Below are positions 20,627 to 29,012 of a DNA stretch of 64,000 nt, one piece after another (within the stretch, counting starts at the first letter, position 1; each line of letters begins with the position of its first letter). The notes under the pieces are model-generated. The model ran no database searches. It had not been told where the DNA came from and saw only the letters and a program-made list of their open reading frames with translations. The translations under genes were made by a program, and so were the position numbers. The DNA is from an uncultured Pelagimonas sp. Its GTDB lineage: Bacteria > Pseudomonadota > Alphaproteobacteria > Rhodobacterales > Rhodobacteraceae. Location: the NCBI GenBank assembly GCA_947499735.1, contig CANMPP010000004.1:62001-126000 (forward strand). The letters are read 5' to 3'.

Positions 20627-21700
20627 TTAATTTTGCGCGCGTGGATCTGTAGGTAGATCCGTCATTGCTGCGATAATGTCTTTTTCCAGATCTTGCTTGC
20701 CGGGACGGATCAGCGCCATGATAGCACCAGGATTTTCCGCCGAGCACAGGCCACGGAACTGTTCGCGATTGAACAGACCATCGATACCGCCGCCGCCAAG
20801 CGCGTCTGCCATCATCATGTCATTCAGGCACAGGTCGTCTTCATCAACGCATTTGTTGACCAGACGGTTCCATGAATTCTCATCATAGCTACCGAAGTAC
20901 TGAACTGGGTGGTCGACCGTTGGGTGATTTAGCTTGGACAACCCGTCCAGATCCAAATCCTCGCCTTCGCTTTGCACCTTTTGCACCCATTCATCAAAGC
21001 CCGCTTCGTCCGCGGTCGCGATGAATTCAAAGTTCATATGCGAAAAGCCTTCACCGGAATAATTCGCCGACAGACCTTTGAACACGCCTTCTTCATTGAT
21101 GACGGCGTTCAGTTCGGTCTGCATCCCCGGCATCGCATAAATCATGCCTGCCAAAGCTGGGACATAGAAGGAATTCATCACAGTTGTAGACGTGATGTAA
21201 AATTCGATTGGCCGATCCACCGGCGCGGCAAGTTCGTTGACCGTCGCAACGCCTTGCTCAGGATAGAAGAACACCCATTTCCAGTCCATTGCAGCAACCT
21301 GGATCGTCAATGGCTTAACCGAAGGGTCCAAAGGCGTTTCTGCATCGATCCGCTTGATGTCGTGATATGGTTCAAGACGGTGTGTTGCCACCCAGGTCAA
21401 ACCTGCAAGGAATATGATGATCGCCATCGGAACCGACCACACCACGACTTCTAGTGAAATCGAATGGTGCCATTCTGGTTCATAAGGAGCGTCTTCATTT
21501 GACGCGCGGTACTTGATGGCGAAAAAAATGGTAAGCGCGATCACGGGAATGATCACGATCAACATCAAGACCGTTGCATATACAATCAACTGTGCTTGCT
21601 GGTCCGCTATATCCCCCGACGGGTTCATAACAACCAGATTACAGCCTGAAAGCGCTAAGGCGCCAAATGCCAAAAGGCAGAGTGTTCGAACCCTGTGCAT
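20627..21700 (-). CDS. cyoA: CyoA, cytochrome o ubiquinol oxidase subunit II (lipoprotein)
   Basis: A 357-residue subunit II with a lipoprotein signal (LALSGC, lipid-modified Cys near residue 20), two membrane helices and a periplasmic cupredoxin-like domain. The copper-A ligands of cytochrome c oxidases are absent (for example SFYVPALAGMIYAMPG), as expected for a quinol oxidase. The chosen ATG has AGGA seven bases upstream and places the lipobox correctly; the frame runs further upstream but without a sensible N-terminus. It is the first gene of cyoABCD-SURF1 and faces a divergent MFS gene across 188 bases. Confidence 0.94.
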   Translation of the reverse strand: MHRVRTLCLLAFGALALSGCNLVVMNPSGDIADQQAQLIVYATVLMLIVIIPVIALTIFFAIKYRASNEDAPYEPEWHHSISLEVVVWSVPMAIIIFLAGLTWVATHRLEPYHDIKRIDAETPLDPSVKPLTIQVAAMDWKWVFFYPEQGVATVNELAAPVDRPIEFYITSTTVMNSFYVPALAGMIYAMPGMQTELNAVINEEGVFKGLSANYSGEGFSHMNFEFIATADEAGFDEWVQKVQSEGEDLDLDGLSKLNHPTVDHPVQYFGSYDENSWNRLVNKCVDEDDLCLNDMMMADALGGGGIDGLFNREQFRGLCSAENPGAIMALIRPGKQDLEKDIIAAMTDLPTDPRAQN

Positions 21701-21820
21701 TGCCAATCCTAATTGGTGGTTTTTCTCTAGCTTGCGAAAACGACCGAAGCCGCTCCGCTGGCCTACGTTAGCGAAAATATACCTACGACCGGTAAGCACA
21801 ATGCGACAAAAGTGCCCCAT

Positions 21821-21835
21821 TGGATCAAATCCAAA
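21821..21835. promoter_or_regulatory. 15-bp dyad in the cyoA/MFS divergent promoter region
   Basis: TTGGAT-CAA-ATCCAA is a perfect inverted repeat about 120 bases from the cyoA start and 55 from the MFS start. It resembles an operator in size. It is not the FNR/FnrL consensus TTGAT-N4-ATCAA. The regulator is unknown. Confidence 0.35.
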
Positions 21836-21856
21836 ATTTAACGTATCCTTGGTATA

Positions 21857-21870
21857 GTTATGTACGTAAC
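21857..21870. promoter_or_regulatory. Imperfect dyad close to the MFS start
   Basis: GTTATGTACGTAAC is symmetric except for one base pair and lies 18 bases before the MFS ATG, overlapping a TATAGT-like -10 region. It could be an operator of the MFS gene. Confidence 0.25.
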
Positions 21871-21888
21871 CATTAGGGAGAGGACTTA

Positions 21889-23142
21889 ATGAATACACAT
21901 ATAGACTCGGCCGATCACGGCCATTCAGTCGAATTGGAGGATCTCGTTGTCACCGTCATTATGGCCCGTGTGACAGATTATTTCGGCTTTTTCGTATACG
22001 GCATTGCATCTGCGCTGGTATTTCCGCAGCTGATCTTTCCATTTCTTTCCTTGGAAACTGGACTGCTGGCATCCTTTGCCATGTTTTCGATCGCGTTTCT
22101 CATGCGCCCCTTTGGCGGCATGGTCCACCGATACCTACATGCGCGAATCGGTGCCCCCGCGACTGTGACCATCGCATTGATCCTTTTGGGAACGGCCACC
22201 GTCGCGATTGGATTGTTACCAAGCTATGAAGCCGCCGGGATTTTAGCCCCACTTCTGCTTGCTGCATTCCGAATCATTCAGGGCGTCGGCCTTGGCGCAT
22301 CTTGGGATGGTTTGACCATGCAGTTGAAACATGCCGCCCCCGCCGACCGGCAGGGCACATATGGCATGATCCCTCAGCTGGGTGCCCCTATTGGGTTTAT
22401 CGTGGCTGCGGCTGTGTTTTACGTTCTCACTGGTTTCCTAACACCAGAGGAATTCATCCAATGGGGCTGGAGGTTTGCCTTCTTCGCGGTTCTCGCCGTG
22501 AATTTGGTCGCTCTGTTCGCACGCTTGCGATTGATGAAAACGGATCTGGTTTTGCCAGCAAAAGTGATGCGCAGTGCACCGCTGAAGGATCTTTTGAAAA
22601 CGCAGAAAAAGCCAATTCTGTTGTCCACCTTTGTGCCTTTGGCCAGCTATGCGATGTTTCACCTCGTGACGATTTTCCCGCTGGGTTACATCGAAATTGA
22701 AACGGGGCATCTGCCGCAATCCATTTTGCTGATCCAAATCATCGGTGCCACCTTTGCCGTTTGTGGCGTGATCTTGTCGGGCATTGTTGCAGATCAAAGT
22801 GATCGACGTAGCGTTGTGAAATGGTCGCTGCCCTTTCTCGCTGTGACGGGTATTTTCATCTTTGCCCTCAATGGCGCACCTTGGTTGTTTATCCTACCGG
22901 CCTTTACCGCACTGGGATTTGCCCATGGCCAAGCGGGCGCGGTGGTGCCCAATCGGTTCAAACCAGAATACCGGTATGACGGCACAGCGATTGCCACAAA
23001 CCTGTCATGGATCGTGGGGGCTGCGTTTGCGCCATTGGTCGCAATGGGATTGACGCAATTTCTAGGACTGTGGAGCGCAGCAATCTATTTGTTGTCTGGC
23101 GTGGTGGCCAGCTGGATTGCGATCGGGATGCTGGACGAATAG
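21889..23142 (+). CDS. MFS transporter, metabolite/H+ symporter type
   Basis: A 417-residue membrane protein with twelve hydrophobic segments. The first loop contains the MFS-like RPFGGMVHRYLHARIG and a later helix reads AAFRIIQGVGLGASWDG, as in the metabolite/H+ symporter subfamily that includes KgtP and ProP. The N-terminal 20 residues are hydrophilic and contain His-Gly-His-type residues. GGGAGAGGA precedes the ATG. The gene is divergent from cyoA and followed by a strong terminator, so it is a single-gene unit sharing a control region with the quinol oxidase. The substrate cannot be named. Confidence 0.8.
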   Translation: MNTHIDSADHGHSVELEDLVVTVIMARVTDYFGFFVYGIASALVFPQLIFPFLSLETGLLASFAMFSIAFLMRPFGGMVHRYLHARIGAPATVTIALILLGTATVAIGLLPSYEAAGILAPLLLAAFRIIQGVGLGASWDGLTMQLKHAAPADRQGTYGMIPQLGAPIGFIVAAAVFYVLTGFLTPEEFIQWGWRFAFFAVLAVNLVALFARLRLMKTDLVLPAKVMRSAPLKDLLKTQKKPILLSTFVPLASYAMFHLVTIFPLGYIEIETGHLPQSILLIQIIGATFAVCGVILSGIVADQSDRRSVVKWSLPFLAVTGIFIFALNGAPWLFILPAFTALGFAHGQAGAVVPNRFKPEYRYDGTAIATNLSWIVGAAFAPLVAMGLTQFLGLWSAAIYLLSGVVASWIAIGMLDE

Positions 23143-23172
23143 TCCCCAAGCCACAATAATTCACAGAAAACG

Positions 23173-23202
23173 AAAGGGCAGCATAGTGACTGCCCTTTTT
23201 TA
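23173..23202 (+). terminator. Rho-independent terminator after the MFS gene
   Basis: A 9-bp perfect stem AAAGGGCAG / CTGCCCTTT with an 8-base loop and a following T run, 30 bases after the stop codon. Confidence 0.9.
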
Positions 23203-23312
23203 TGCCGATTGCCAGCATATCACATATTGTGAAGAGGCCCGGCACATGCAGTTCTTGACAAAACTTAGACAGCCAACCGACCCTGATAGAATAGCCACAT
23301 CAGGAGACAGAA

Positions 23313-24092
23313 ATGCGCCCGATACGCACCATATGTGCGGTGGTTTGCCTTGGCTTTGCTGCCAAATATCCCGCAGCGGCGCTTGAGCTGACCCTGACCG
23401 ACACCTACACTTTGAACGCCCCGGCCAGCCTAGATTATGATCCAACTTTTTGCGGTTTATGGATCGCCAATGAAGGGCCTGAAGCAATCCTTGTCACGTT
23501 AGACGGTTTGGAATTGCGTCGTGTTCGATCTGACCTAACCCGGATCAAAGCGATTTCGCTTGATGGCAGTAATCTGATTGTCGGCGATGGGATGGGATAT
23601 CTGCAACGTCTCTCTAAAGAGGGTAACGCACTTGCACCACCTTTTGCGATTGAAGGCGGATGGGCGGATACCGAGGGCGTTGTTGTTGCCGCCGATGGTA
23701 CATTGATCACCGTCGCCGACGACCCAGAATATATGTCCTGGCTTAGCCCGGATGGTAAAATTCTGCGCCGTGACAACACCCGTGCCATGACCCCGCCTTT
23801 GACCGAGGCCCAAGGCATAGCCCTAGACCCCAGAACCGGACATTTGTTGATTGTTGATGACTATGAAGGGTCCAATAGCCTGTACGAATATGATGCAGAG
23901 GGCAATTTTTTAGCCTCGCTATCCCTGTATGAATACGGGTTAGATCCAGAAGGCATCGCAATCCGCCCCGGGTCAGGGCAGGTTTTCATCGCATTTCAAA
24001 GCAGCGGTACCGTTGTTGCCTTTGATTATGTGCCAACGCGCCCTGATCAATCCAATCCTTTACCACCCGGTGGCGATTGCATGATGTTCTAG
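23313..24092 (+). CDS. Secreted beta-propeller protein, SdiA-regulated-like
   Basis: A 259-residue protein with a signal peptide (about 1-22, AAKYPAAA) and repeated short beta-rich modules such as SLDYDPTFCGLWIANEG, DTEGVVVAADGTLITVADD, AQGIALDPRTGHLLIVDDYEG and DPEGIAIRPGSGQVFIAF. The pattern fits a six-bladed propeller of the NHL/SdiA-regulated type, probably periplasmic. Two cysteines, near residue 45 and near the C-terminus, could pair. GGAGA precedes the ATG. The gene ends five bases from the convergent agmatinase gene. No catalytic residues are recognised; ligand or esterase activity would be a guess. Confidence 0.65.
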   Translation: MRPIRTICAVVCLGFAAKYPAAALELTLTDTYTLNAPASLDYDPTFCGLWIANEGPEAILVTLDGLELRRVRSDLTRIKAISLDGSNLIVGDGMGYLQRLSKEGNALAPPFAIEGGWADTEGVVVAADGTLITVADDPEYMSWLSPDGKILRRDNTRAMTPPLTEAQGIALDPRTGHLLIVDDYEGSNSLYEYDAEGNFLASLSLYEYGLDPEGIAIRPGSGQVFIAFQSSGTVVAFDYVPTRPDQSNPLPPGGDCMMF

Positions 24093-24097
24093 CCTTG

Positions 24098-25039
24098 CTA
24101 GGCGACGCCGGGCAAAACGCATAGCATTTCATACAAGAAATTCGCCCCGATCAAAGCCGTGTTGCCTGATGGGTCATAGGGGGGTGATACCTCGACCAAG
24201 TCACATCCGACAATGTTCAAGCCGGCACATCCGCGAATGATTTCCAACCCTTGGATCGTCGTCAAGCCGCCGACTTCAACAGTGCCCGTACCTGGCGCAA
24301 AGGCTGGATCGAGACTATCAATATCATAGGTCACATAAACCGGCGCATCACCGATCTGATCACGAATGCGATCCATCACAGGTGCCATGGATTTATACCA
24401 ACATTCCTCGGCCTGCATCACAGTCCAACCTTTATCGCGCGCCCAATCGAAATCCTCTGGCGCATATCCTGTTCCGCGCAAGCCAATCTGGAACACTTTG
24501 TCATTGATCAGACAGTCCTCTTCCCACGCACGGCGAAATGGGCATCCATGCGCAACGGTTTCGCCAAACATATGTTCATTGATGTCAGCATGCGCATCCA
24601 CATGGATCAAGGCCACCGGGCCGTGCTTTTCCTTCATCGCCCGCAAGATAGGCCATGTCAGCGTGTGATCCCCGCCCAAGGTCAGCGGCACCGCGTCATG
24701 ACCAAGGATACCACGATAATGATCTGCAATAATCTCAACCGATTTCTTCAGATCAAATGTGTTGATCGGCACATCCCCGATATCGGCCACCTGCAGTTTT
24801 TCAAAAGGAGCTGCCCCCGTGGCCATATTAAAGGGGCGCAACATACGGCTTTCATCCCGAATTTGACGCGGCCCCATACGGGTGCCCGGCCGGTTTGACG
24901 TACCAATATCCATAGGAATTCCGACAAAACACGCATCCAGCCCTTCGGCAGTGTCTTGCGACGGCAAACGCATCATCGTGGCTGGCCCGCCAAATCGTGG
25001 CATGTCATTCCCGCCAAGCGGTTGGTTGAACTGGGACAT
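24098..25039 (-). CDS. speB: Agmatinase (ureohydrolase family)
   Basis: A 313-residue binuclear-manganese ureohydrolase that splits agmatine, or a related guanidine compound, into putrescine and urea. The metal motifs are complete: GGDHTL (122-127), HVDAHADIN (147-155) and DIDSLDPAFAPG. The length and MDIGTSNRPGTRMGPRQIR segment fit the agmatinase/guanidinobutyrase branch, so guanidinobutyrate or proclavaminate are alternative substrates. The ATG behind GAGAGG was chosen; the frame continues 11 codons upstream. It lies 55 bases after a peptidase gene on the same strand, which suggests a joint nitrogen-scavenging unit. Confidence 0.88.
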   Translation of the reverse strand: MSQFNQPLGGNDMPRFGGPATMMRLPSQDTAEGLDACFVGIPMDIGTSNRPGTRMGPRQIRDESRMLRPFNMATGAAPFEKLQVADIGDVPINTFDLKKSVEIIADHYRGILGHDAVPLTLGGDHTLTWPILRAMKEKHGPVALIHVDAHADINEHMFGETVAHGCPFRRAWEEDCLINDKVFQIGLRGTGYAPEDFDWARDKGWTVMQAEECWYKSMAPVMDRIRDQIGDAPVYVTYDIDSLDPAFAPGTGTVEVGGLTTIQGLEIIRGCAGLNIVGCDLVEVSPPYDPSGNTALIGANFLYEMLCVLPGVA

Positions 25040-25094
25040 CTGTGCCTCTCTTTCGGATCTTTTCGTGACCACGGTTTAACTCAAACCCGCGACG

Positions 25095-26462
25095 TCAAAC
25101 CTGGCTGGCCCCTGCCAATTGCCCAAGTTCATTTAACAAAGCCGTACCCGTTTTGATTCCGTCGATAAAGCGCGCAATTTCTATGTTTTCGTTTGGCGCG
25201 TGATTGGCCCCATCTGCGTTGGCATAAGGCACAACAAAGGACGGTTTGCCTAAGATCTTAGTAAAAACATAATCCGGTAGTGATCCCCCCATAACTGGGT
25301 AAATCAGCGGCTCAACACCGCGTGCAGCCAGAATTGCGGCTTTAACAGGCGCGGCAAAGGGATCATCTAAAGGGGTCTTGGAAGGGAACATCCCGTGATG
25401 ACACACCACTTCGACCTCGGGTGCATGTTGTGCCACATGCGCTTGGACCCGTTCAAACACAATTTCAGGCGTCAGCGGATCGACAAGCCGGATATCGCAT
25501 TTCGCAAAAGCTGCATTGGGCAAAACCGTTTTCGTACCCGCCCCGCCATATCCGCCATGGATCCCGTTGATCGTCAGAGTTGGGTGGAACATCAAACGAT
25601 CCCAATAGGGTCGTCCTATTGGGCCATCCAGTGCATCTAATTGCAACGTATCCTTCACGACAGTTTCGTCATCGGGCAAACGGGATACTGCGTCCAAATC
25701 AAGATTGCTGGGCGAAGGGATCACATCCGATATGCCTTCAATCGTGATGTTTCCTGTCGCATCTTTCATCGTGGCCAGCAAATGAACCAACGTCCAAATC
25801 GGATTGGGAACAACACCACCGTAATTGCCCGAATGCACATCACGTGATGCGCCTTTAGCAACCAGGTCAAAGCCCGCCACGCCACGTACCCCAAAGGTAA
25901 TCACAGGCGCGCCGCTGGGATGCAGGGGGCCATCAGAGGTGACAACCAAATCCGCCTGCAATTTGTCTTTATATTCAGCCACAAAATCAGCGATTTGCGG
26001 TGATCCGATTTCTTCTTCGCCCTCCAGCAAAAAGATCACATTGCAGGGCAGTGTTCCGGTCAGTTCTAGATGCGTTTCAATCGCCAAGAGCTGCGCAAAA
26101 TGCTGCCCCTTATTATCCGCCATGCCACGCCCATAAATGCGCCCGTCCCGAAGGGTTGGTTCAAATGGCGGACTGACCCATTCTTCCAACGGATCAGCCG
26201 GTTGCACATCATAATGCCCATAAAGCAAAACAGTGGGCTTATCAGGATCGACGATCCGCTGCCCCAAAACAAACGGGTGCCCTTCTGTTTCAATGAGTTC
26301 AGTTTCAAAACCCAAACCCTGCAGATGCGACAACATCATGTTGGCCACGTCACGAATACCCACATCATGGGCCGAAATGGCCGGGTGTTTGGCATAGTCC
26401 ATCAGGCGGGCAATGAAATCTTCTGCATTGGCATCAATATGATCAAACAGAGCTTGGGTCAT
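25095..26462 (-). CDS. M20-family dipeptidase / metallopeptidase
   Basis: A 455-residue cytoplasmic metallopeptidase of the M20 family with the usual catalytic domain and an inserted dimerisation lid. Zinc ligands and catalytic residues are visible: His83 and Asp85 in YGHYDVQPAD, Asp116 in GMADNKGQ, Glu149/Glu150 in LLEGEEEIGS, an Asp in TSDGPLHPSG and the C-terminal His in ANHAPNENIE. It resembles bacterial relatives of carnosinase-type dipeptidases. The ribosome-binding site is weak. It is the first gene before the agmatinase. Peptide specificity is not predictable. Confidence 0.87.
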   Translation of the reverse strand: MTQALFDHIDANAEDFIARLMDYAKHPAISAHDVGIRDVANMMLSHLQGLGFETELIETEGHPFVLGQRIVDPDKPTVLLYGHYDVQPADPLEEWVSPPFEPTLRDGRIYGRGMADNKGQHFAQLLAIETHLELTGTLPCNVIFLLEGEEEIGSPQIADFVAEYKDKLQADLVVTSDGPLHPSGAPVITFGVRGVAGFDLVAKGASRDVHSGNYGGVVPNPIWTLVHLLATMKDATGNITIEGISDVIPSPSNLDLDAVSRLPDDETVVKDTLQLDALDGPIGRPYWDRLMFHPTLTINGIHGGYGGAGTKTVLPNAAFAKCDIRLVDPLTPEIVFERVQAHVAQHAPEVEVVCHHGMFPSKTPLDDPFAAPVKAAILAARGVEPLIYPVMGGSLPDYVFTKILGKPSFVVPYANADGANHAPNENIEIARFIDGIKTGTALLNELGQLAGASQV

Positions 26463-26910
26463 GACATGGCTTTTCTTTTGTGAGAGTTACTTACGATTAG
26501 GCCAAGTTGATGACCAGAACCAAGCTCACATTAAGCACTCAACAAAGCGCTTGTACAAAATGACAAAAACTTCGGCAAAAGCTGGGTATGACTTTCACAC
26601 ACGTATCGCATAATGCTGAAAAATGAACATGCAACAGGATTATTGCCTGATCACAGCAAACAATCGCCGTGCATCCTTTCAAGAACACTGAAATGCTATA
26701 CTGGCCCCATCTGGGCTCAATTGCAAAGGTTTAGTTATCTCACGCAACTACGAAAATGATGATGTCAGCACTCTGTCATTCGCAACGAATATTTACTGAA
26801 ACCTAGTTCGCGTCATAAAAAATATAGCATTCACCCAAACGAAACATCTGAATGCATTTTCCTTGTTTTTCATATGCTTACATGAATTTTTCGTCGGAAC
26901 GATATTACAA
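26463..26910. other. Non-coding AT-rich gap before the capsule island
   Basis: About 450 bases between the dipeptidase gene and the capsule glycosyltransferase, both read on the minus strand. Base composition becomes clearly AT-rich toward 26.8 kb. Short frames are present but none has a ribosome-binding site and a family feature. No terminator, RNA gene or repeat was recognised. It marks the left edge of the low-G+C capsule island. Confidence 0.5.
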
Positions 26911-27930
26911 TCAAAAACTCGTTCTTTGGTAGCAGACATTTTGCTGAAACAGGATGGTCTCGAGCCATGTGCTAATGTGGTACTTTTCAAAATAATACTG
27001 TTGCACAGCACTACGTTTAGACTGCGGGATCATGAGATCCAGTTTCTCTACAGAAAAAACATGCACAGGAAAATGCGAAAAAAAGTCATGTTTCTTGATG
27101 TTTTTGTTAGACGTCATCAAAGGACAACCTGCAAAAACAGCATCAATTGCTCTACTCGTCATCCCACCCTGGTCTTTTTGTTCTATATCAATGACGCAGT
27201 TGGACTTGGTCATGTTACTAACATAGTCAGAATAATCTAATCCTTTGCGAGATAGAATCCCCCTATACCCATGTAGAAATGCATAGGCACTAAAAGCCAA
27301 ATAATGATAAACTGAAGGTGCAAACAGGTAAAAGTAAAAGGTTTGCCCCTCTTTTGACAGTTTGCGTGCGATTTTGGCCAAAATCCTTATGCGTCTCATA
27401 CGAGCGGTACCAATAAAGCAAAAATTTTGGTCCGCTTCTTTCTCGGATCTAGGAGCCAAGTTGATATCTTCAATACAATGAAACGGTGGCACATGTGAGA
27501 GATTACTAAACGCTTCACAATCTGTAGCATCAGAACTGTAGGCAGCGTCGCTACTATCGATCATTTGCTGGTCAAGGTATCTGTTCGCCGACGAGTCCCA
27601 CAAATAAAGCACTACCCGAATCCCGGGTATAGCCGATTTAATTTGCTCGATCTCCGGCCCGTAAACGGCTTCTGGGCTGATCAACAGAATTGTTGTCGCA
27701 CCGAATTCTTTCGCATCATTTATAATGCGGTTACAATTCCGCAGTCTAAAATTACGCGTGTGCTGCACGAGACCAATTCTGATATAAAACTTCATCCAGA
27801 AAGTGTTGCTAGGTCGAACGTCTGTCCATTTGGCATCATAACCGATGCGCTCAAGCGCGTCAGGGATTAAAGATTCATATTTATGAAAGCTGGGCATAAC
27901 AACCAGAACACGGCTGCGTGAGTCTTTCAT
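26911..27930 (-). CDS. CgeB-like glycosyltransferase of the capsule island
   Basis: A 339-residue protein that looks like a GT-B-type glycosyltransferase of the CgeB-like group. It begins RVLVVMPSFHKYESLIPDAL, has a central VVLYLWDSS segment, DQNFCFIGTARMRRIRIL at the domain junction, and a C-terminal RAIDAVFAGCPLMTSN segment, the usual place where a nucleotide sugar is bound. No membrane segments are needed. Base composition is lower in G+C than in flanking housekeeping genes. The 12-bp hairpin at 27936-27972 immediately precedes the ATG and would cover the ribosome-binding site. It is last on the minus strand after kpsE-kpsT. Sugar specificity is unknown. Confidence 0.72.
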   Translation of the reverse strand: MKDSRSRVLVVMPSFHKYESLIPDALERIGYDAKWTDVRPSNTFWMKFYIRIGLVQHTRNFRLRNCNRIINDAKEFGATTILLISPEAVYGPEIEQIKSAIPGIRVVLYLWDSSANRYLDQQMIDSSDAAYSSDATDCEAFSNLSHVPPFHCIEDINLAPRSEKEADQNFCFIGTARMRRIRILAKIARKLSKEGQTFYFYLFAPSVYHYLAFSAYAFLHGYRGILSRKGLDYSDYVSNMTKSNCVIDIEQKDQGGMTSRAIDAVFAGCPLMTSNKNIKKHDFFSHFPVHVFSVEKLDLMIPQSKRSAVQQYYFEKYHISTWLETILFQQNVCYQRTSF

Positions 27931-27935
27931 GCGAA

Positions 27936-27972
27936 TTCCCTTTCGGATGTTTTAACGGATTCCGAAAGGGAA
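27936..27972 (-). promoter_or_regulatory. 12-bp hairpin overlapping the ribosome-binding site of the capsule glycosyltransferase
   Basis: A perfect 12-bp inverted repeat, TTCCCTTTCGGA and TCCGAAAGGGAA, with a 13-base loop ends five bases before the ATG at 27930. On the minus strand the 3' arm contains AAAGGGAA, the only ribosome-binding-like sequence, so the hairpin would hide it in the transcript. As DNA it could equally be an operator. There is no T tail of the kind a terminator needs. Confidence 0.6.
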
Positions 27973-28340
27973 ACGTCACAAAAACTTGCATTTCCACACA
28001 AGTGATTGTCTGCTTCAATCGTGACAAATTCGATGATTTGGGTATCTGGTGCATGGCTATTAAGCCTCGTTAACCTATGCGACCGTTTCATTGCCTGTCC
28101 TGATATTTCGAATTCTAAATTATTCCAGCTGCGTCGAACCTTTAACGGATTGCTATGCTCGATACAACTGTGAGAAATGATCAATATACAACGAAATTTA
28201 AAGCAGTCGACCGAAATTCCGCTGAACAAAGCTTTGTGCGCTTTTTTGCATCACGACCTCAGAGGCAATGCTATTTTGATGCACCTTATGTAGGAAGTTT
28301 CTCGAATCCAGCATGCCCCGAAAAGCAACTCAAAGCCTCC
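27973..28340. other. Non-coding stretch between kpsT and the glycosyltransferase
   Basis: About 370 bases. A minus-strand frame at 27927-28229 would overlap the glycosyltransferase start by four bases, but its cysteine- and serine-rich translation has no family feature and no ribosome-binding site, so it is not called. The stretch may hold a promoter or a leader RNA ending in the hairpin at 27936-27972. Confidence 0.45.
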
Positions 28341-29006
28341 TTAGGAACGCGGTTTTTCCATGTTTTCAGCATGATGATCCAGAGCAGTTTCGATATCATC
28401 ATGCCAAGTCACCTGGCCATTGTCGATCACCATACCGGATTCGCAGAGCGTACGGACAGTACCTAGATTGTGGCTCACATAAAATGCGCCTGCTGTTTTC
28501 AACCTATCTTTAAACAACTCAGTTGACTTTTTGCGAAACGCCGCGTCGCCAACGCTAGTCACCTCATCAATCAAATATGTATCAAATGGCACAGCCATGG
28601 ATGCACCAAAGGCTAGTCGAGATTTCATTCCGGAAGAATAGGTCCGGAATGGCATATGAAAGTGATCCCCTAGATCAGCAAAGTCTTCAACAAAATCAGA
28701 CATCTCATCCGTATCCATGCCATAGATTCGAGCAATGAATTTGACGTTCTGATTACCCGTCAAATCCCCATGGAATGACCCTGCAAACCCTACCGGCCAA
28801 GAGATCAGCCCGTCGGTCAAAATGCGCCCTTCTGTCAAGTCCATTGTTCCAGCAAGCATTCTTAAAAGAGTCGATTTTCCCGCACCGTTTCGCCCAAGCA
28901 AACCAACGGTCAGGCCCGTGGGAATTGTGAGATTTATCCCCTGGAAAAGGGTTCGCTTCTTGCCCCAGACCCAGAACGCTTTGCTGACATTTTCCAAAAC
29001 AATCAT
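28341..29006 (-). CDS. kpsT: KpsT-type capsule export ATPase
   Basis: A 221-residue ABC ATPase of the capsule-export group, which powers transfer of lipid-linked capsular polysaccharide across the inner membrane. It shows Walker A GRNGAGKST (about 38-46), the KpsT/Wzt-type signature YSSGMKSRLAFG and Walker B YLIDEV. The short length without a C-terminal carbohydrate-binding domain fits KpsT/CtrD rather than the longer Wzt. It starts six bases after kpsE. Its membrane partner KpsM is encoded divergently from kpsE. Confidence 0.92.
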   Translation of the reverse strand: MIVLENVSKAFWVWGKKRTLFQGINLTIPTGLTVGLLGRNGAGKSTLLRMLAGTMDLTEGRILTDGLISWPVGFAGSFHGDLTGNQNVKFIARIYGMDTDEMSDFVEDFADLGDHFHMPFRTYSSGMKSRLAFGASMAVPFDTYLIDEVTSVGDAAFRKKSTELFKDRLKTAGAFYVSHNLGTVRTLCESGMVIDNGQVTWHDDIETALDHHAENMEKPRS

Positions 29007-29012
29007 AAATGA

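Noticed and set aside
27927-28229. A 100-codon minus-strand frame overlapping the capsule glycosyltransferase start by four bases
   Set aside because: The overlap looks like an operon junction, but the translation has no family feature, no ribosome-binding site, and it reads through the 12-bp inverted repeat.
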